From Prosopocoilus inquinatus (Eukaryota; Arthropoda; Insecta; Coleoptera; Lucanidae), in NCBI GenBank assembly GCA_036172665.1, contig JAYKNF010000014.1, positions 1,663,001 to 1,727,000 on the forward strand: a stretch of DNA of 64,000 nucleotides, written 5' to 3'. Positions 26,252-38,719 of the stretch are shown piece by piece. Under the pieces are notes generated by a model. It saw only the letters and a list, made by a program, of their open reading frames with translations. It was not told the DNA's origin and made no database searches. Made by a program: the position numbers and the translations under genes. Position 1 is the first letter of the stretch, and each line of letters begins with the position of its first letter.

Positions 26252-27727
26252 ACAAAGATTTCGGACGCAGCAGAAGCTGGAAATAGTTTTGAACGAAACA
26301 ACACCTATTAGCGTTGTTCCTGTGATGTATCTAAACGATCCTTACTTATCTAACATGTTATTTAACGTTTGGATACACTCCAGTAAGTCTGATGTGAGAT
26401 ACAAAGTTTTTGGACGCAGCAGGAGCTGGAAATAGTTTTAAACGAAACAACACGTATTAGCGTTGTTCCTGTGCTGTATCTAATCGATACTTACTTATCT
26501 ATCATGTTATTTGACGTTTCGATGGACTCCAGTAACTCTGATGTGAGATACGAAGTTTTCGGACGCAGCAGAAGCTGGAAATAGTTTTAAACGAAACAAC
26601 ACGTATTAGCGTTGTTCCGGTGATGTATCTAATCGATCCTTACTCATCTATCATGTTATTTGACGTTTGGATGGACTCCAGTAACTCTGATGTGAGATAC
26701 AAAGTTTTTGGACGCAGCAGGAGCTGGAAATAGTTTTAAACGAAACAACACGTATTAGCGTTGTTCCTGTGCTGTATCTAATCGATCCTTACTTATCTAT
26801 CATGTTATTTGACGTTTGGATGGACTCCAGTAACTCTGATGTGAGATACGACGTTTTCGGACGCAGCAGAAGCTGGAAATAGTTTTAAACGAAACAAAAC
26901 GTATTAGCGTTGTTCCTGTGATGTATCTAATCGATCCTTACTCATCTATCATGTTATTTGACGTTTGGGTGGACTCCAGTGAGTCTGATGTGAAATACAA
27001 AGTTTTGGGACGCAGCAGGAGCTGGAAATAGTTTTAAACGAAACAACACGTATTAGCGTTGTTCCTGTGATGTATCTAATCGATCCTTACTCATCTATCA
27101 TGTTATTTGACGTTTGTGTGGACTCCAGTAACTCTGATGAGAGATACAAAGATTTCGGAAGCAGCAGAAGCTGGAAATACTTTTGAACGATACACCACCT
27201 ATTAGCGTTGTTCCTGTGATGTATCTAAACGATCCTTACTTATCTAACATGTTATTTGACGTTTGGATGGACTCCAGTGTGTCTGATGTGAGATACAAAG
27301 TTTTGGGACGCAGCAGGAGCTGGAAATAGTTTTAAAAGAAATAACACGTATTAGCGTTGTTCCTGTGCTGTATCTAATCGATCCTTACTTATCTATCATG
27401 TTATTTGACGTTTGGATGGACTCCAGTAACCCTGACGTGAGATACGAAGTTCTCGGACGCAGCAGAAGCTGGAAATAGTTTTAAACGAAGCAACAGGCAT
27501 TAGCGTTGTTCCTGTGATGTATCTAATCGATCCTTACTCATCTATCATGTTATTTGACGTTTCGATGGACTCCAGTAACTCTGATGTGAGATACGACGTT
27601 TCCGGACGCAGCAGAAGCTGGAAATAGTATTAAACGAAACAACACGTATTAGCGTTGTTCCTGTGATGTATCTAATCGATCCTTACTCATCTATCATGTT
27701 GTTTGACGTTTGGATGGACTCCAGTAA

Positions 27728-27738
27728 CTAGGATGAGA
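27728..27738. other. 2-bp deletion in monomer G, site 3
   Basis: The same GAGAGA to GAGA loss as at 21,481, at the equivalent place in the 42-monomer copy. The third G of this copy (28,753) and its partner at 22,499 are intact. The deletion is therefore confined to G monomers that follow the E F context in this HOR. Confidence 0.88.
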
Positions 27739-30540
27739 TACAAAGATTTCGGACGCAGCAGAAGCTGGAAATAGTTTTGAACGAAACAACACCTATTAGC
27801 GTTGTTCCTGTGATGTATCTAAACGATCCTTACTTATCTAACATGTTATTTAACGTTTGGATACACTCCAGTAAGTCTGATGTGAGATACAAAGTTTTTG
27901 GACGCAGCAGGAGCTGGAAATAGTTTTAAACGAAACAACACGTATTAGCGTTGTTCCTGTGCTGTATCTAATCGATACTTACTTATCTATCATGTTATTT
28001 GACGTTTCGATGGACTCCAGTAACTCTGATGTGAGATACGAAGTTTTCGGACGCAGCAGAAGCTGGAAATAGTTTTAAACGAAACAACACGTATTAGCGT
28101 TGTTCCGGTGATGTATCTAATCGATCCTTACTCATCTATCATGTTATTTGACGTTTGGATGGACTCCAGTAACTCTGATGTGAGATACAAAGTTTTTGGA
28201 CGCAGCAGGAGCTGGAAATAGTTTTAAACGAAACAACACGTATTAGCGTTGTTCCTGTGCTGTATCTAATCGATCCTTACTTATCTATCATGTTATTTGA
28301 CGTTTGGATGGACTCCAGTAACTCTGATGTGAGATACGACGTTTTCGGACGCAGCAGAAGCTGGAAATAGTTTTAAACGAAACAACACGTATTAGCGTTG
28401 TTCCTGTGATGTATCTAATCGATCCTTACTCATCTATCATGTTATTTGACGTTTGGGTGGACTCCAGTGAGTCTGATGTGAAATACAAAGTTTTGGGACG
28501 CAGCAGGAGCTGGAAATAGTTTTAAACGAAACAACACGCATTAGCGTTGTTCCTGTGATGTATCTAATCGATCCTTACTCATCTATCATGTTATTTGACG
28601 TTTCGATGGACTCCAGTAACTCTGATGTGAGATACGACGTTTCCGGACGCAGCAGAAGCTGGAAATAGTATTAAACGAAACAACACGTATTAGCGTTGTT
28701 CCTGTGATGTATCTAATCGATCCTTACTCATCTATCATGTTATTTGACGTTTGGATGGACTCCAGTAACTAGGATGAGAGATACAAAGATTTCGGACGCA
28801 GCAGAAGCTGGAAATAGTTTTGAACGAAACAACACCTATTACCGTTGTTCCTGTGATGTATCTAAACGATCCTTACTTATCTAACATGTTATTTAACGTT
28901 TGGATACACTCCAGTAAGTCTGATGTGAGATACAAAGTTTTTGGACGCAGCAGGAGCTGGAAATAGTTTGAAACGAAACAACACGTATTAGCGTTGTTCC
29001 TGTGCTGTATCTAATCGATCCTTACTTATCTATCATGTTATTTGACGTTTGGATGGACTCCAGTAACCCTGACGTGAGATACGAAGTTCTCGGACGCAGC
29101 AGAAGCTGGAAATAGTTTTAAACGAAACAACACGCATTAGCGTTGTTCCTGTGATGTATCTAATCGATCCTTACTCATCTATCATGTTATTTGGCGTTAC
29201 GATGGACTCCAGTAACTTAGATGTGAGATACGAAGTTCTCGGACGCAGCTGAAGCTAGAAATAGTTTTAAACGAAACAACATGCATTAGCGTTGTTCCTG
29301 TGATGTATCTAATCGATCCTTACTTATCTATCATGTTATTTGACGTTTGGATGGACCCCAGTAACCCTGACTTGAGATACGAAGTTCTCGGACGCAGCCG
29401 AAGCTGGAAATAGTTTTAAACGAAACAACACGTATAAGCGTTGTTCCTGTGCTGTATCTAATCGATCCTTACTTATCTATCATGTTATTTGGCGTTTCGA
29501 TGGACTCCAGTAGCTCTGATGTGAGATACGACGTTTTCGGACGCAGCAGAAGCTGGAAATAGTTTTAAACGAAACAACACGCATTAGCGTTGTTCCTGTG
29601 ATGTATCTAATCGATCCTTACTTAGCTACTATGTTATTTGACGTTTCGATGGACTCCAGTAACTCTAATGTGAGATACGACGTTTTCGGACGCAGCAGAA
29701 ACTGGATATAGTTTTAAACGAAACAACACGTATTAGCGTTGTTCCTGTGATGTATATAATCGATCCTTACTCATCTATCATGTTATTTGACGTTTGGATG
29801 GACTCCAGTAACTCTGATGAGAAATACAAAGATTTCGGAAGCAGCAGAAGCTGGAAATAGTTTTGAACGAAACACCACCTATTAGCGTTGTTCCTGTGAT
29901 GTATCTAAACGATCCTTACTTATCTAACATGTTATTTGACGTTTGGATGGACTCCAGTATGTCTGATGTGAGATACAAAGTTTTTGGACGCAGCAGGAGC
30001 TGGAAATAGTTTTAAACGAAACACCACGTATTAGCGTTGTTCCTGTGCTGTATCTAATCGATCCTTACTTATCTATCATGTTATTTAACGTTTGGATACA
30101 CTCCAGTAAGTCTGATGTGAGATACAAAGTTTTTGGACGCAGCAGGAGCTGGAAATAGTTTTAAACGAAACAACACGTATTAGCGTTGTTCCTGTGGTGT
30201 ATCTAAACGATCCTTACTTATCTAACATGTTATTTGACGTTTGGATGGACTCCAGTGTGTCTGATGTGAGATACAAAGTTTTGGGACGCAGCAGGAGCTG
30301 GAAATAGTTTTAATCGAAACAACACATATTAGCGTTGTTCCTGTAATGTATCTAATCGATCCTTACTCATCTATCATGTTATTTGACGTTTGGACAGACT
30401 CCAGTAACTCTGATGTGAGACACAAAGTTATCGGACGCAGCAGAAGCTGGAAATAGTTTTGAACGAAACAACACGTATTAGCGTTGTTCCTGTGATGTAT
30501 CTAAACGATCCTTACTTATCTAACATGTTATTTGACGTTT

Positions 30541-33500
30541 GGATGGACTCCAGTAAGTCTGATGTGAGATACAAAGTTTTTGGACGCAGCAGGAGCTGGA
30601 AATAGTGTTAAACGAAACAACACGTATTAGCGTTGTTCCTGTGCTGTATCTAATCGATACTTACTTATCTATCATGTTATTTGACGTTTCGATGGACTCC
30701 AGTAACTCTGATGTGAGATACAAAGTTTTTGGACGCAGCAGGAGCTGGAAATAGTTTTAAACGAAACAACACGTATTAGCGTTGTTCCTGTGCTGTATCT
30801 AATCGATCCTTACTTATCTATCATGTTATTTGACGTTTCGATGGGCTCCAGTAACTCTGATGTGAGATACGACGTTTTCGGACGCAGCAGAAGCTGGAAA
30901 TAGTTTTAAACGAAACAACACGCATTAGCGATGTTCCTGTGATGTATCTAATCGATCCTTACTTATCTATCATGTTATTTGACGTTTCGATGGGCTCCAG
31001 TAACTCTGATGTGAGATTCGACGTTTTCGGACGCAGCAGAAGCTGGAAATAGTTTTGAACGAAACAACACGCATTAGCGTTGTTCCTGTGCTGTATCTAA
31101 TCGATCCTTACTTATCTATCATGTTATTTGACATTTCGATGGACTCCAGTAACTCTGATGTGAGATACGACGTTTTCGGACGCAGCAGCAGCTGGAAATA
31201 GTTTTAAACGAAACAACACATATTAGCGTTGTTCCTGTAATGTATCTAATCGATCCTTACTCATCTATCATGTTATTTGACGTTTGGATGGACTCCAGTA
31301 ACTAGGATGAGAGATACAAAGATTTCGGACGCAGCAGAAGCTGGAAATAGTTTTGAACGAAACAACACCTATTAGCGTTGTTCCTGTGATGTATCTAAAC
31401 GATCCTTCCTTATCTAACATGTTATTTAACGTGTGGATACACTCCAGTAAGTCTGATGTGAGATACAAAGTTTTTGGACGCAGCAGGAGCTGGAAATAGT
31501 TTTAAACGAAACAACACGTATTAGCGTTGTTCCTGTGATGTATCTAAACGATCCTTACTTATCTAACATGTTATTTGACGTTTGGATGGACTCCAGTGTG
31601 TCTGATGTGAGATACAAAGTTTTGGGACGCAGCAGGAGCTGGAAATAGTTTTAAACGAAACAACACATATTAGCGTTGTTCCTGTAATGTATCTAATCGA
31701 TCCTTACTCATCTATCATGTTATTTGACGTTTGGACAGACTCCAGTAACTCTGATGTGAGATACAAAGTTATCGGACGCAGCAGAAGCTGGAAATAGTTT
31801 TGAACGAAACAACACGTATTAGCGTTGTTCCTGTGATGTATCTAAACGATCCTTACTTATCTAACATGTTATTTGACGTTTGGATGGACTCCAGTAAGTC
31901 TGATGTGAGATACAAAGTTTTTGGACGCAGCAGGAGCTGGAAATAGTTTTAAACGAAACAACACGTATTAGCGTTGTTCCTGTGCTGTATCTAATCGATA
32001 CTTACTTATCTATCATGTTATTTGACGTTTCGATGGACTCCAGTAACTCTGATATGAGATACGAAGTTTTCGGGCGCAGCAGAAGCTGGAAATAGTTTTA
32101 AACGAAACAACACGTATTAGCGTTGTTCCTGTGATGTATCTAATCGATCCTTACTCATCTATCATGTTATTTGACGTTTGGATGGACTCCATTAACTCTG
32201 ATGTGAGATAAAAAGTATTTGGACGCAGCAGGAGCTGGAAATAGTTTTAAACGAAACAACACGTATTAGCGTTGTTCCTGTGCTGTATCTAATCGATCCT
32301 TACTTATCTATCATGTTATTTGACGTTTGGATGGACTCCAGTATCTCTGATGTGAGATACGACGTTTTCGGACGCAGCAGAAGCTGGAAATAGTTTTAAA
32401 CGAAACAACACGTATTAGCGTTGTTCCTGTGATGTATCTAATCGATCCTTACTCATCTATGATGTTATTTGACGTTTGGGTGGGCTCCAGTAACTCTGAT
32501 GAGAGATACAAAGATTTCGGACGCAGCAGAAGCTGGAAATACTTTTGAACGATACACCACCTATTAGCGTTGTTCCTGTGATGTATCTAAACGATCCTTA
32601 CTTATCTAACATGTTATTTGACGTTTGGATGGACTCCAGTGTGTCCGATGTGAGATACAAAGTTTTGGGACGCAGCAGGAGCTGGAAATAGTTTTAAACG
32701 AAACAACACGTATTAGCGTTGTTCCTGTGCTGTATCTAATCGATCCTTACTTATCTATCATGTTATTTGACGTTTGGATGGACTCCAGTAACCCTGACGT
32801 GAGATACGAAGTTCTCGGACGCAGCAGAAGCTGGAAATAGTTTTAAACGAAGCAACAGGCATTAGCGTTGTTCCTGTGATGTATCTAATCGATCCTTACT
32901 CATCTATCATGTTATTTGACGTTTCGATGGACTCCAGTAACTCTGATGTGAGATACGACGTTTCCGGACGCAGCAGAAGCTGGAAATAGTATTAAACGAA
33001 ACAACACGTATTAGCGTTGTTCCTGTGATGTATCTAATCGATCCTTACTCATCTATCATGTTATTTGACGTTTGGATGGACTCCAGTAACTAGGATGAGA
33101 GATACAAAGATTTCGGACGCAGCAGAAGCTGGAAATAGTTTTGAACGAAACAACACCTATTAGCGTTGTTCCTGTGATGTATCTAAACGATCCTTACTTA
33201 TCTAACATGTTATTTAACGTTTGGATACACTCCAGTAAGTCTGATGTGAGATACAAAGTTTTTGGACGCAGCAGGAGCTGGAAATAGTTTTAAACGAAAC
33301 AACACGTATTAGCGTTGTCCCTGTGCTGTATCTAATCGATCCTTACTTATCTATCATGTTATTTGACGTTTGGATGGACTCCAGTAACTCTGATGTGAGA
33401 TACGACGTTTTCGGACGCAGCAGGAGCTGGAAATAGTTCTAAACGAAACAACACGTATTAGCGTTGTTCCTGTGATGTATCTAATCGATCCTTACTTAGC

Positions 33501-34100
33501 TACTATGTTATTTGACGTTTCGATGGACTCCAGTAACTCTAATGTGAGATATGAAATTTTCAGACGCAGCAGAAGCTGGAAATAGTTTGAAACGAAACAA
33601 CACATATTAGCGTTGTTCCTGTGATGTATCTAAACGATCCTTACTCATCTATCATGTTATTTGACGTTTGGACGGACTCCAGTAACTCTGATGGGAGATA
33701 CAAAGTTCTCGGACGCAGTAGAAGCTGGAAATAGTTTTGAACGAAACAACACGTATTAGCGTTGTTCCTGTGATGTATCTAAACGATCCTTACTTATCTA
33801 ACATGTTATTTGACGTTTGGATGGACTCCAGTAAGTCTGATGTGAGATACAAAGTTTTTGGACGCAGCAGGAGCTGGAAATAGTTTTAAACGAAACAACA
33901 CGTATTAGCGTTGTTCCTGTGCTGTATCTAATCGATCCTTACTTATCTATTATGTTATTTGACGTTTGGATGGACTCCAGTAACCCTGACGTGAGATACG
34001 AAGTTCTCGGACGCAGCAGAAGCTGGAAATAGTTTTAGAATAGATGTTCCTGTGATGTATCTAATCGATCCTTACTTATCTATCATGTTATTTGACGTTT
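30541..34100. repeat. 24-monomer mosaic (3,560 bp): R A' U U V G H D Q R I A J C D E F G H J P T R L
   Basis: A' (30,690) is another I/A chimera. U monomers (CGATGGGCTCC) appear here for the first time. V (31,137) has GACATTTCG and GCAGCAGCAGC. V G H D Q R I A J C (31,137-32,626) recurs at 50,640-52,129 at an offset of 19,503 bp, which is 131 monomers minus one 16-bp deletion. J P T R L (33,372-34,100) recurs at 53,173-53,901, offset 19,801 bp. P at 33,521 has GAGATATGAAATTTTCAG, shared with 53,322. Confidence 0.85.
34034..34050. other. Complex indel, net -16 bp, site 1
   Basis: Normal monomers continue TTTTAAACGAAACAACACG and so on to GATGTTCC. This one reads TTTTAGAATAGATGTTCC, so about 22 bases are replaced by GAATAG (34,038-34,043). 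The left arm of the AACAAC/GTTGTT dyad is removed. The following GATGTTCC suggests the parent was a GCGATGTTCC monomer, the form that precedes U elsewhere. The same junction occurs at 53,839 and 54,419. Confidence 0.92.
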
Positions 34101-37100
34101 CGATGGGCTCCAGTAACTGTGATGTGAGATTCGACGTTTTCGGACGCAGCAGAAGCTGGAAATAGTTTTAAACGAAACAACACATATTAGCGTTGTTCCT
34201 GTAATGAATCTAATCGATCCTTACTCATCTATCATGTTATTTGACGTTTGGACAGACTCCAGTAACTCTGATGTGAGATACAAAGTTATCGGACGCAGCA
34301 GAAGCTGGAAATAGTTTTGAACGAAACAACACGTATTAGCGTTGTTCCTGTGATGTATCTAAACGATCCTTACTCGTCTATCATGTTATTTGACGTTTGG
34401 ATGGACTCCAGTAACTCTGATGTGAGATACAAAGATTTTGGACGCAGCAGGAGCTGGAAATAGTTTTAAACGAAACAACACGTATTAGCGTTGTTCCTGT
34501 GCTGTATCTAATCGATCCTTACTTATCTATCATGTTATTTGACGTTTGGATGGACTCCAGTAACTCTGATGTGAGATACGACGTTTTCGGACGCAGCAGA
34601 AGCTGGAAATAGTTTTAAACGAAACAACACGTATTAGCGTTGTTCCTGTGATGTATCTAATCGATCCTTACTCATCTATCATGTTTTTTGACGTTTGGGT
34701 GGACTCCAGTGAGTCTGATGTGAGATACAAAGTTTTGGGACGCAGCAGGAGCTGGAAATAGTTTTAAACGAAACAACACGTATTAGCGTTGTTCCTGTGC
34801 TGTATCTAATCGATCCTTACTTATCTATCATGATATTTGACGTTTGGATGGACTCCAGTAACCCTGACGTGAGATACGAAGTTCTCGGACGCAGCAGAAG
34901 CTGGAAATAGTTTTAAACGAAGCAACAGGCATTAGCGTTGTTCCTGTGATGTATCTAATCGATCCTTACTCATCTATCATGTTATTTGACGTTTCGATGG
35001 ACTCCAGTAACTCTGATGTGAGATACGACGTTTCCGGACGCAGCAGAAGCTGGAAATAGTATTAAACGAAATAACACGTATTAGCGTTGTTCCTGTGATG
35101 TATCTAATCGATCCTTACTCATCTATCATGTTATTTGACGTTTGGATGGACTCCAGTAACTAGGATGAGAGATACAAAGATTTCGGACGCAGCAGAAGCT
35201 GGAAATAGTTTTGAAAGAAACAACACCTATTAGCGTTGTTCCTGTGATGTATCTAAACGATCCTTACTTATCTAACATGTTATTTAAAGTTTGGATACAC
35301 TCCAGTAAGTCTGATGTGAGATACAAAGTTTTTGGACGCAGCAGGAGCTGGAAATAGTTTTAAACGAAACAACACGTATTAGCGTTGTTCCTGTGCTGTA
35401 TCTAATCGATCCTTACTCATCTATCATGTTATTTGGCGTTACGATGGACTCCAGTAACTTAGATGTGAGATACGAAGTTCTCGGACGCAGCTGAAGCTAG
35501 AAATAGTTTTTAACGAAACAACATGCATTAGCGTTGTTCCTGTGATGTATCTAATCGATCCTTACTTATCTATCATGTTATTTGACGTTTGGATGGACTC
35601 CAGTAACCCTGACTTTAGATACGAAGTTCTCGGACGCAGCCGAAGCTGGAAATAGTTTTAAACGAAACAACACGTATTAGCGTTGTTCCTGTGATGTATC
35701 TAATCGATCCTTACTCATCTATCATGTTATTTGACGTTTGGATGGACTCCAGTAACTCTGATGTGAGATACAAAGTTTTTGGACGCAGCAGAAGCTGGAA
35801 ATAGTTTGAAACGAAACAACACATATTAGCGTTGTTCCTGTGATGTATCTAATCGATCCTTACTCATCAATCATGTTATTTGACGTTTGGATGGACTCCA
35901 GTAAGTCTGATGTGAGATACAAAGTTTTTGGACGCAGCAGGAGCTGGAAATAGTTTTAAACGAAACAACACGTATTAGCGTTGTTCCTGTGCTGTATCTA
36001 ATAGATAATTACTTATCTATCATGTTATTTGACGTTTCGATGGACTCCAGTAACTCTGATGTGAGATACGACGTTTTCGGACGCAGCAGAAGCTGGAAAT
36101 AGTTTTAAACGAAGCAACACGTATTGGCGTTGTTCCTGTGATATATCTAATCGATCCTTACTCATCTATCATGTTATTTGACGTTTGGATGGACTCCAGT
36201 AACTCTGATGTGAGATACAAAGTTTTTGGACGCAGCAGAAGCTGGAAATAGTTTTGAACGAAACAACACCTATTAGCGTTGTTCCTGTGATGTATCTAAT
36301 CGATCCTTACTTAGCTACTATGTTATTTGACGTTTCGATGGACTCCAGTAACTCTAACGTGAGATACGAAATTTTCCGACGCAGCAGCAGCTGGAAATAG
36401 TTTTAAACGAAACAACACGTATTAGCGTTGTTCCTGTGCTGTATCTAATCGATCCTTACTCATCTATCATGTTATTTGGCGTTACGATGGACTCCAGTAA
36501 CTTAGATGTGAGATACGAAGTTCTCGGACGCAGCTGAAGCTAGAAATAGTTTTAAACGAAACAACATGCATTATCGTTGTTCCTGTGATGTATCTAATCG
36601 ATCCTTACTTATCTATCATGTTATTTGACGTTTGGATGGACTCCAGTAACCCTGACTTTAGATACGAAGTTCTCGGACGCAGCCGAAGCTGGAAATAGTT
36701 TTAAACGAAACAACACGTATTAGCGTTGTTCCTGTGATGTATCTAATCGATCCTTACTCATCTATCATGTTATTTGACGTTTGGATGGACTCCAGTAACT
36801 CTGATGTGAGATACAAAGTTTTTGGACGCAGCAGAAGCTGGAAATAGTTTTGAACGAAACAACACGTATTAGCGTTGTTCCTGTGATGTATCTAATCAAT
36901 CCTTACTTAGCTACTATGTTATTTGACGTTTCGATGGACTCCAGTAACTCTAATGTGAGATACGAAATTTTCGGACGCAGCAGCAGCTGGAAATAGTTTG
37001 AAACGAAACAACACATATTAGCGTTGTTCCTGTGATGTATCTAATCGATCCTTACTCATCAATCATGTTATTTGACGTTTGGATGGACTCCAGTAAGTCT

Positions 37101-38421
37101 GATGTGAGATACAAAGTTTTTGGACGCAGCAGGAGCTGGAAATAGTTTTGAACGAAACAACACGTATTAGCGTTGTTCCTGTGCTGTATCTAATAGATAA
37201 TTACTTATCTATCATGTTATTTGACGTTTCGATGGACTCCAGTAACTCTGATGTGAGATACGAAGTTTTCGGACGCAGCAGAAGCTGGAAATAGTTTTAA
37301 ACGAAGCAACACGTATTGGCGTTGTTCCTGTGATATATCTAATCGATCCTTACTCATCTATCATGTTATTTGGCGTTTCGATGGACTCCAGTAGCTCTGA
37401 TGTGAGATACGACGTTTTCGGACGCAGCAGAAGCTGGAAATAGTTTTAAACGAAACAACACGCATTAGCGTTGTTCCTGTGATGTATCTAATCGATCCTT
37501 ACTTAGCTACTATGTTATTTGACGTTTCGATGGACTCCAGTAACTCTAATGTGAGATACGACGTTTTCGGACGCAGCAGAAGCTGGAAATAGTTTTAAAC
37601 GAAACAACACGTATTAGCGTTGTTCCTGTGATGTATCTAATCGATCCTTACTTATCTAACATGTAATTTAAAGTTTGGATTGACTCCAGTAAGTCTGATG
37701 TGAGATAAAAAGTTTTTGGAAGCAGCAGGAGCTGGAAATAGTTTTAAACGAAACACCACCTATTAGCGTTGTTCCTGTGATGTATCTAAACGATCCTTAC
37801 TTATCTAACATGTTATTTGACGTTTGGATGGACTCCAGTAAGTCTGATGTGAGATACAATGTTTTTGGACGCAGCAGGAGCTGGAAATAGTTTTAAACGA
37901 AACACCACGTATTAGCGTTGTTCCTGTGGTGTATCTAATCGATCCTTACTTATCTATTATGTTATTTGACGTTTGGATGGACTCCAGTAACCCTGACGTG
38001 AGATACGAAGTTCTCGGACGCAGCAGAAGCTGGAAATAGTTTTAAACGAAACAACACGCATTAGCGTTGTTCCTGTGAAGTATCTAATCGATCCTTACTC
38101 ATCTATCATGTTATTTGGCGTTTCGATGGACTCCAGTAACTTAGATGTGAGATACGAAGTTTTCGGACGCAGCAGGAGCTGGAAATAGTTGTAAACGAAA
38201 CAACACGTTTTAGCGTTGTTCCTGTGCTGTATCTAATCGATCCTTACTTATCTATCATGTTATTTGACGTTTCGATGGGCTCCAGTAACTCTGATGTGAG
38301 ATACGACGTTTTCGGACGCAGCAGAAGCTGGAAATAGTTTTAAACGAAACAACACGTATTAGCGTTGTTCCTGTGCTGTATCTAATCGATCCTTACTTAT
38401 CTATCATGTTATTTGACGTTT
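34101..38421. repeat. 29-monomer mosaic (4,321 bp) with internal M N A ... P repeats
   Basis: Order: U Q A J K E F G H M N A R J' A P M N A P R I O P R' R L M' U. Marks are GACTTTAGATAC in both N monomers (35,591, 36,634), AATAGATAATTAC near 36,002 and 37,192, ATTGGCG with GATATATC near 36,125 and 37,316, and TGTAATTTAAAG before R' (37,677). M N A P R I O P R' R L M' U (36,485-38,421) is repeated at 43,190-45,126 at an offset of exactly 6,705 bp (45 monomers), sharing GTGAAGTATC and TAGTTGTAAAC around L/M'. Confidence 0.83.
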
Positions 38422-38719
38422 GGGTGGACTCCAGTAACTCTGATGAGAGATACAAAGATTTCGGACGCAGCAGAAGCTGGAAATACTTTTGAACGATACA
38501 CCACCTATTAGCGTTGTTCCTGTGATGTATCTAAACGATCCTTACTTATCTAACATGTTATTTGACGTTTAGATTTACTCCAGTGTGTCTGATGTGAGAT
38601 ACAAAGTTTTGGGACGCAGCAGGAGCTGGAAATAGTTTTAAACGAAACAACACGTATTAGCGTTGTTCCTGTGATGTATCTAATCGATCCTTACTCATCT
38701 ATCATGTTATTTGACGTTT
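38422..38719. repeat. C D dimer duplicated in tandem with the next C D (298 bp)
   Basis: C (38,422) and D (38,571) are followed at once by another C (38,720) and D (38,869), a local two-monomer duplication. Both D monomers are preceded by GACGTTTAG instead of GACGTTTGG. The first D reads AGATTTACTCC, a private change. The same doubled C D C D arrangement appears at 41,402-41,997. Confidence 0.87.

Larger units (their letters stand above)
24287..30540. repeat. 42-monomer HOR, copy 2 (6,254 bp)
   Basis: Order: S R H D Q R I A B C D E F G H I A J K C D E F G H I A J K F G H L M N O P S R H D Q. The first half aligns with 17,882 onward at an offset of 6,405 bp. The second half aligns with 20.5-24.2 kb at 6,254 bp. 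The two G monomers at 26,224 and 27,712 both carry the 2-bp deletion. Few differences separate the copies: near 21,397 (TATTAACG), 21,568 (AAACAATCC), 22,030 (TTATTTATC), 29,433 (TATAAGCG) and 29,705 (GGATATAG). After Q (30,392) the order breaks away to R A' U U V. Confidence 0.9.

Noticed and set aside
32625..32840. Plus-strand 71-codon open frame
   Set aside because: It uses a TTG start and depends on a private T to C change at 32,646 (GTGTCCGATG) that removes a TGA. It spans D-E satellite monomers with no coding signal.
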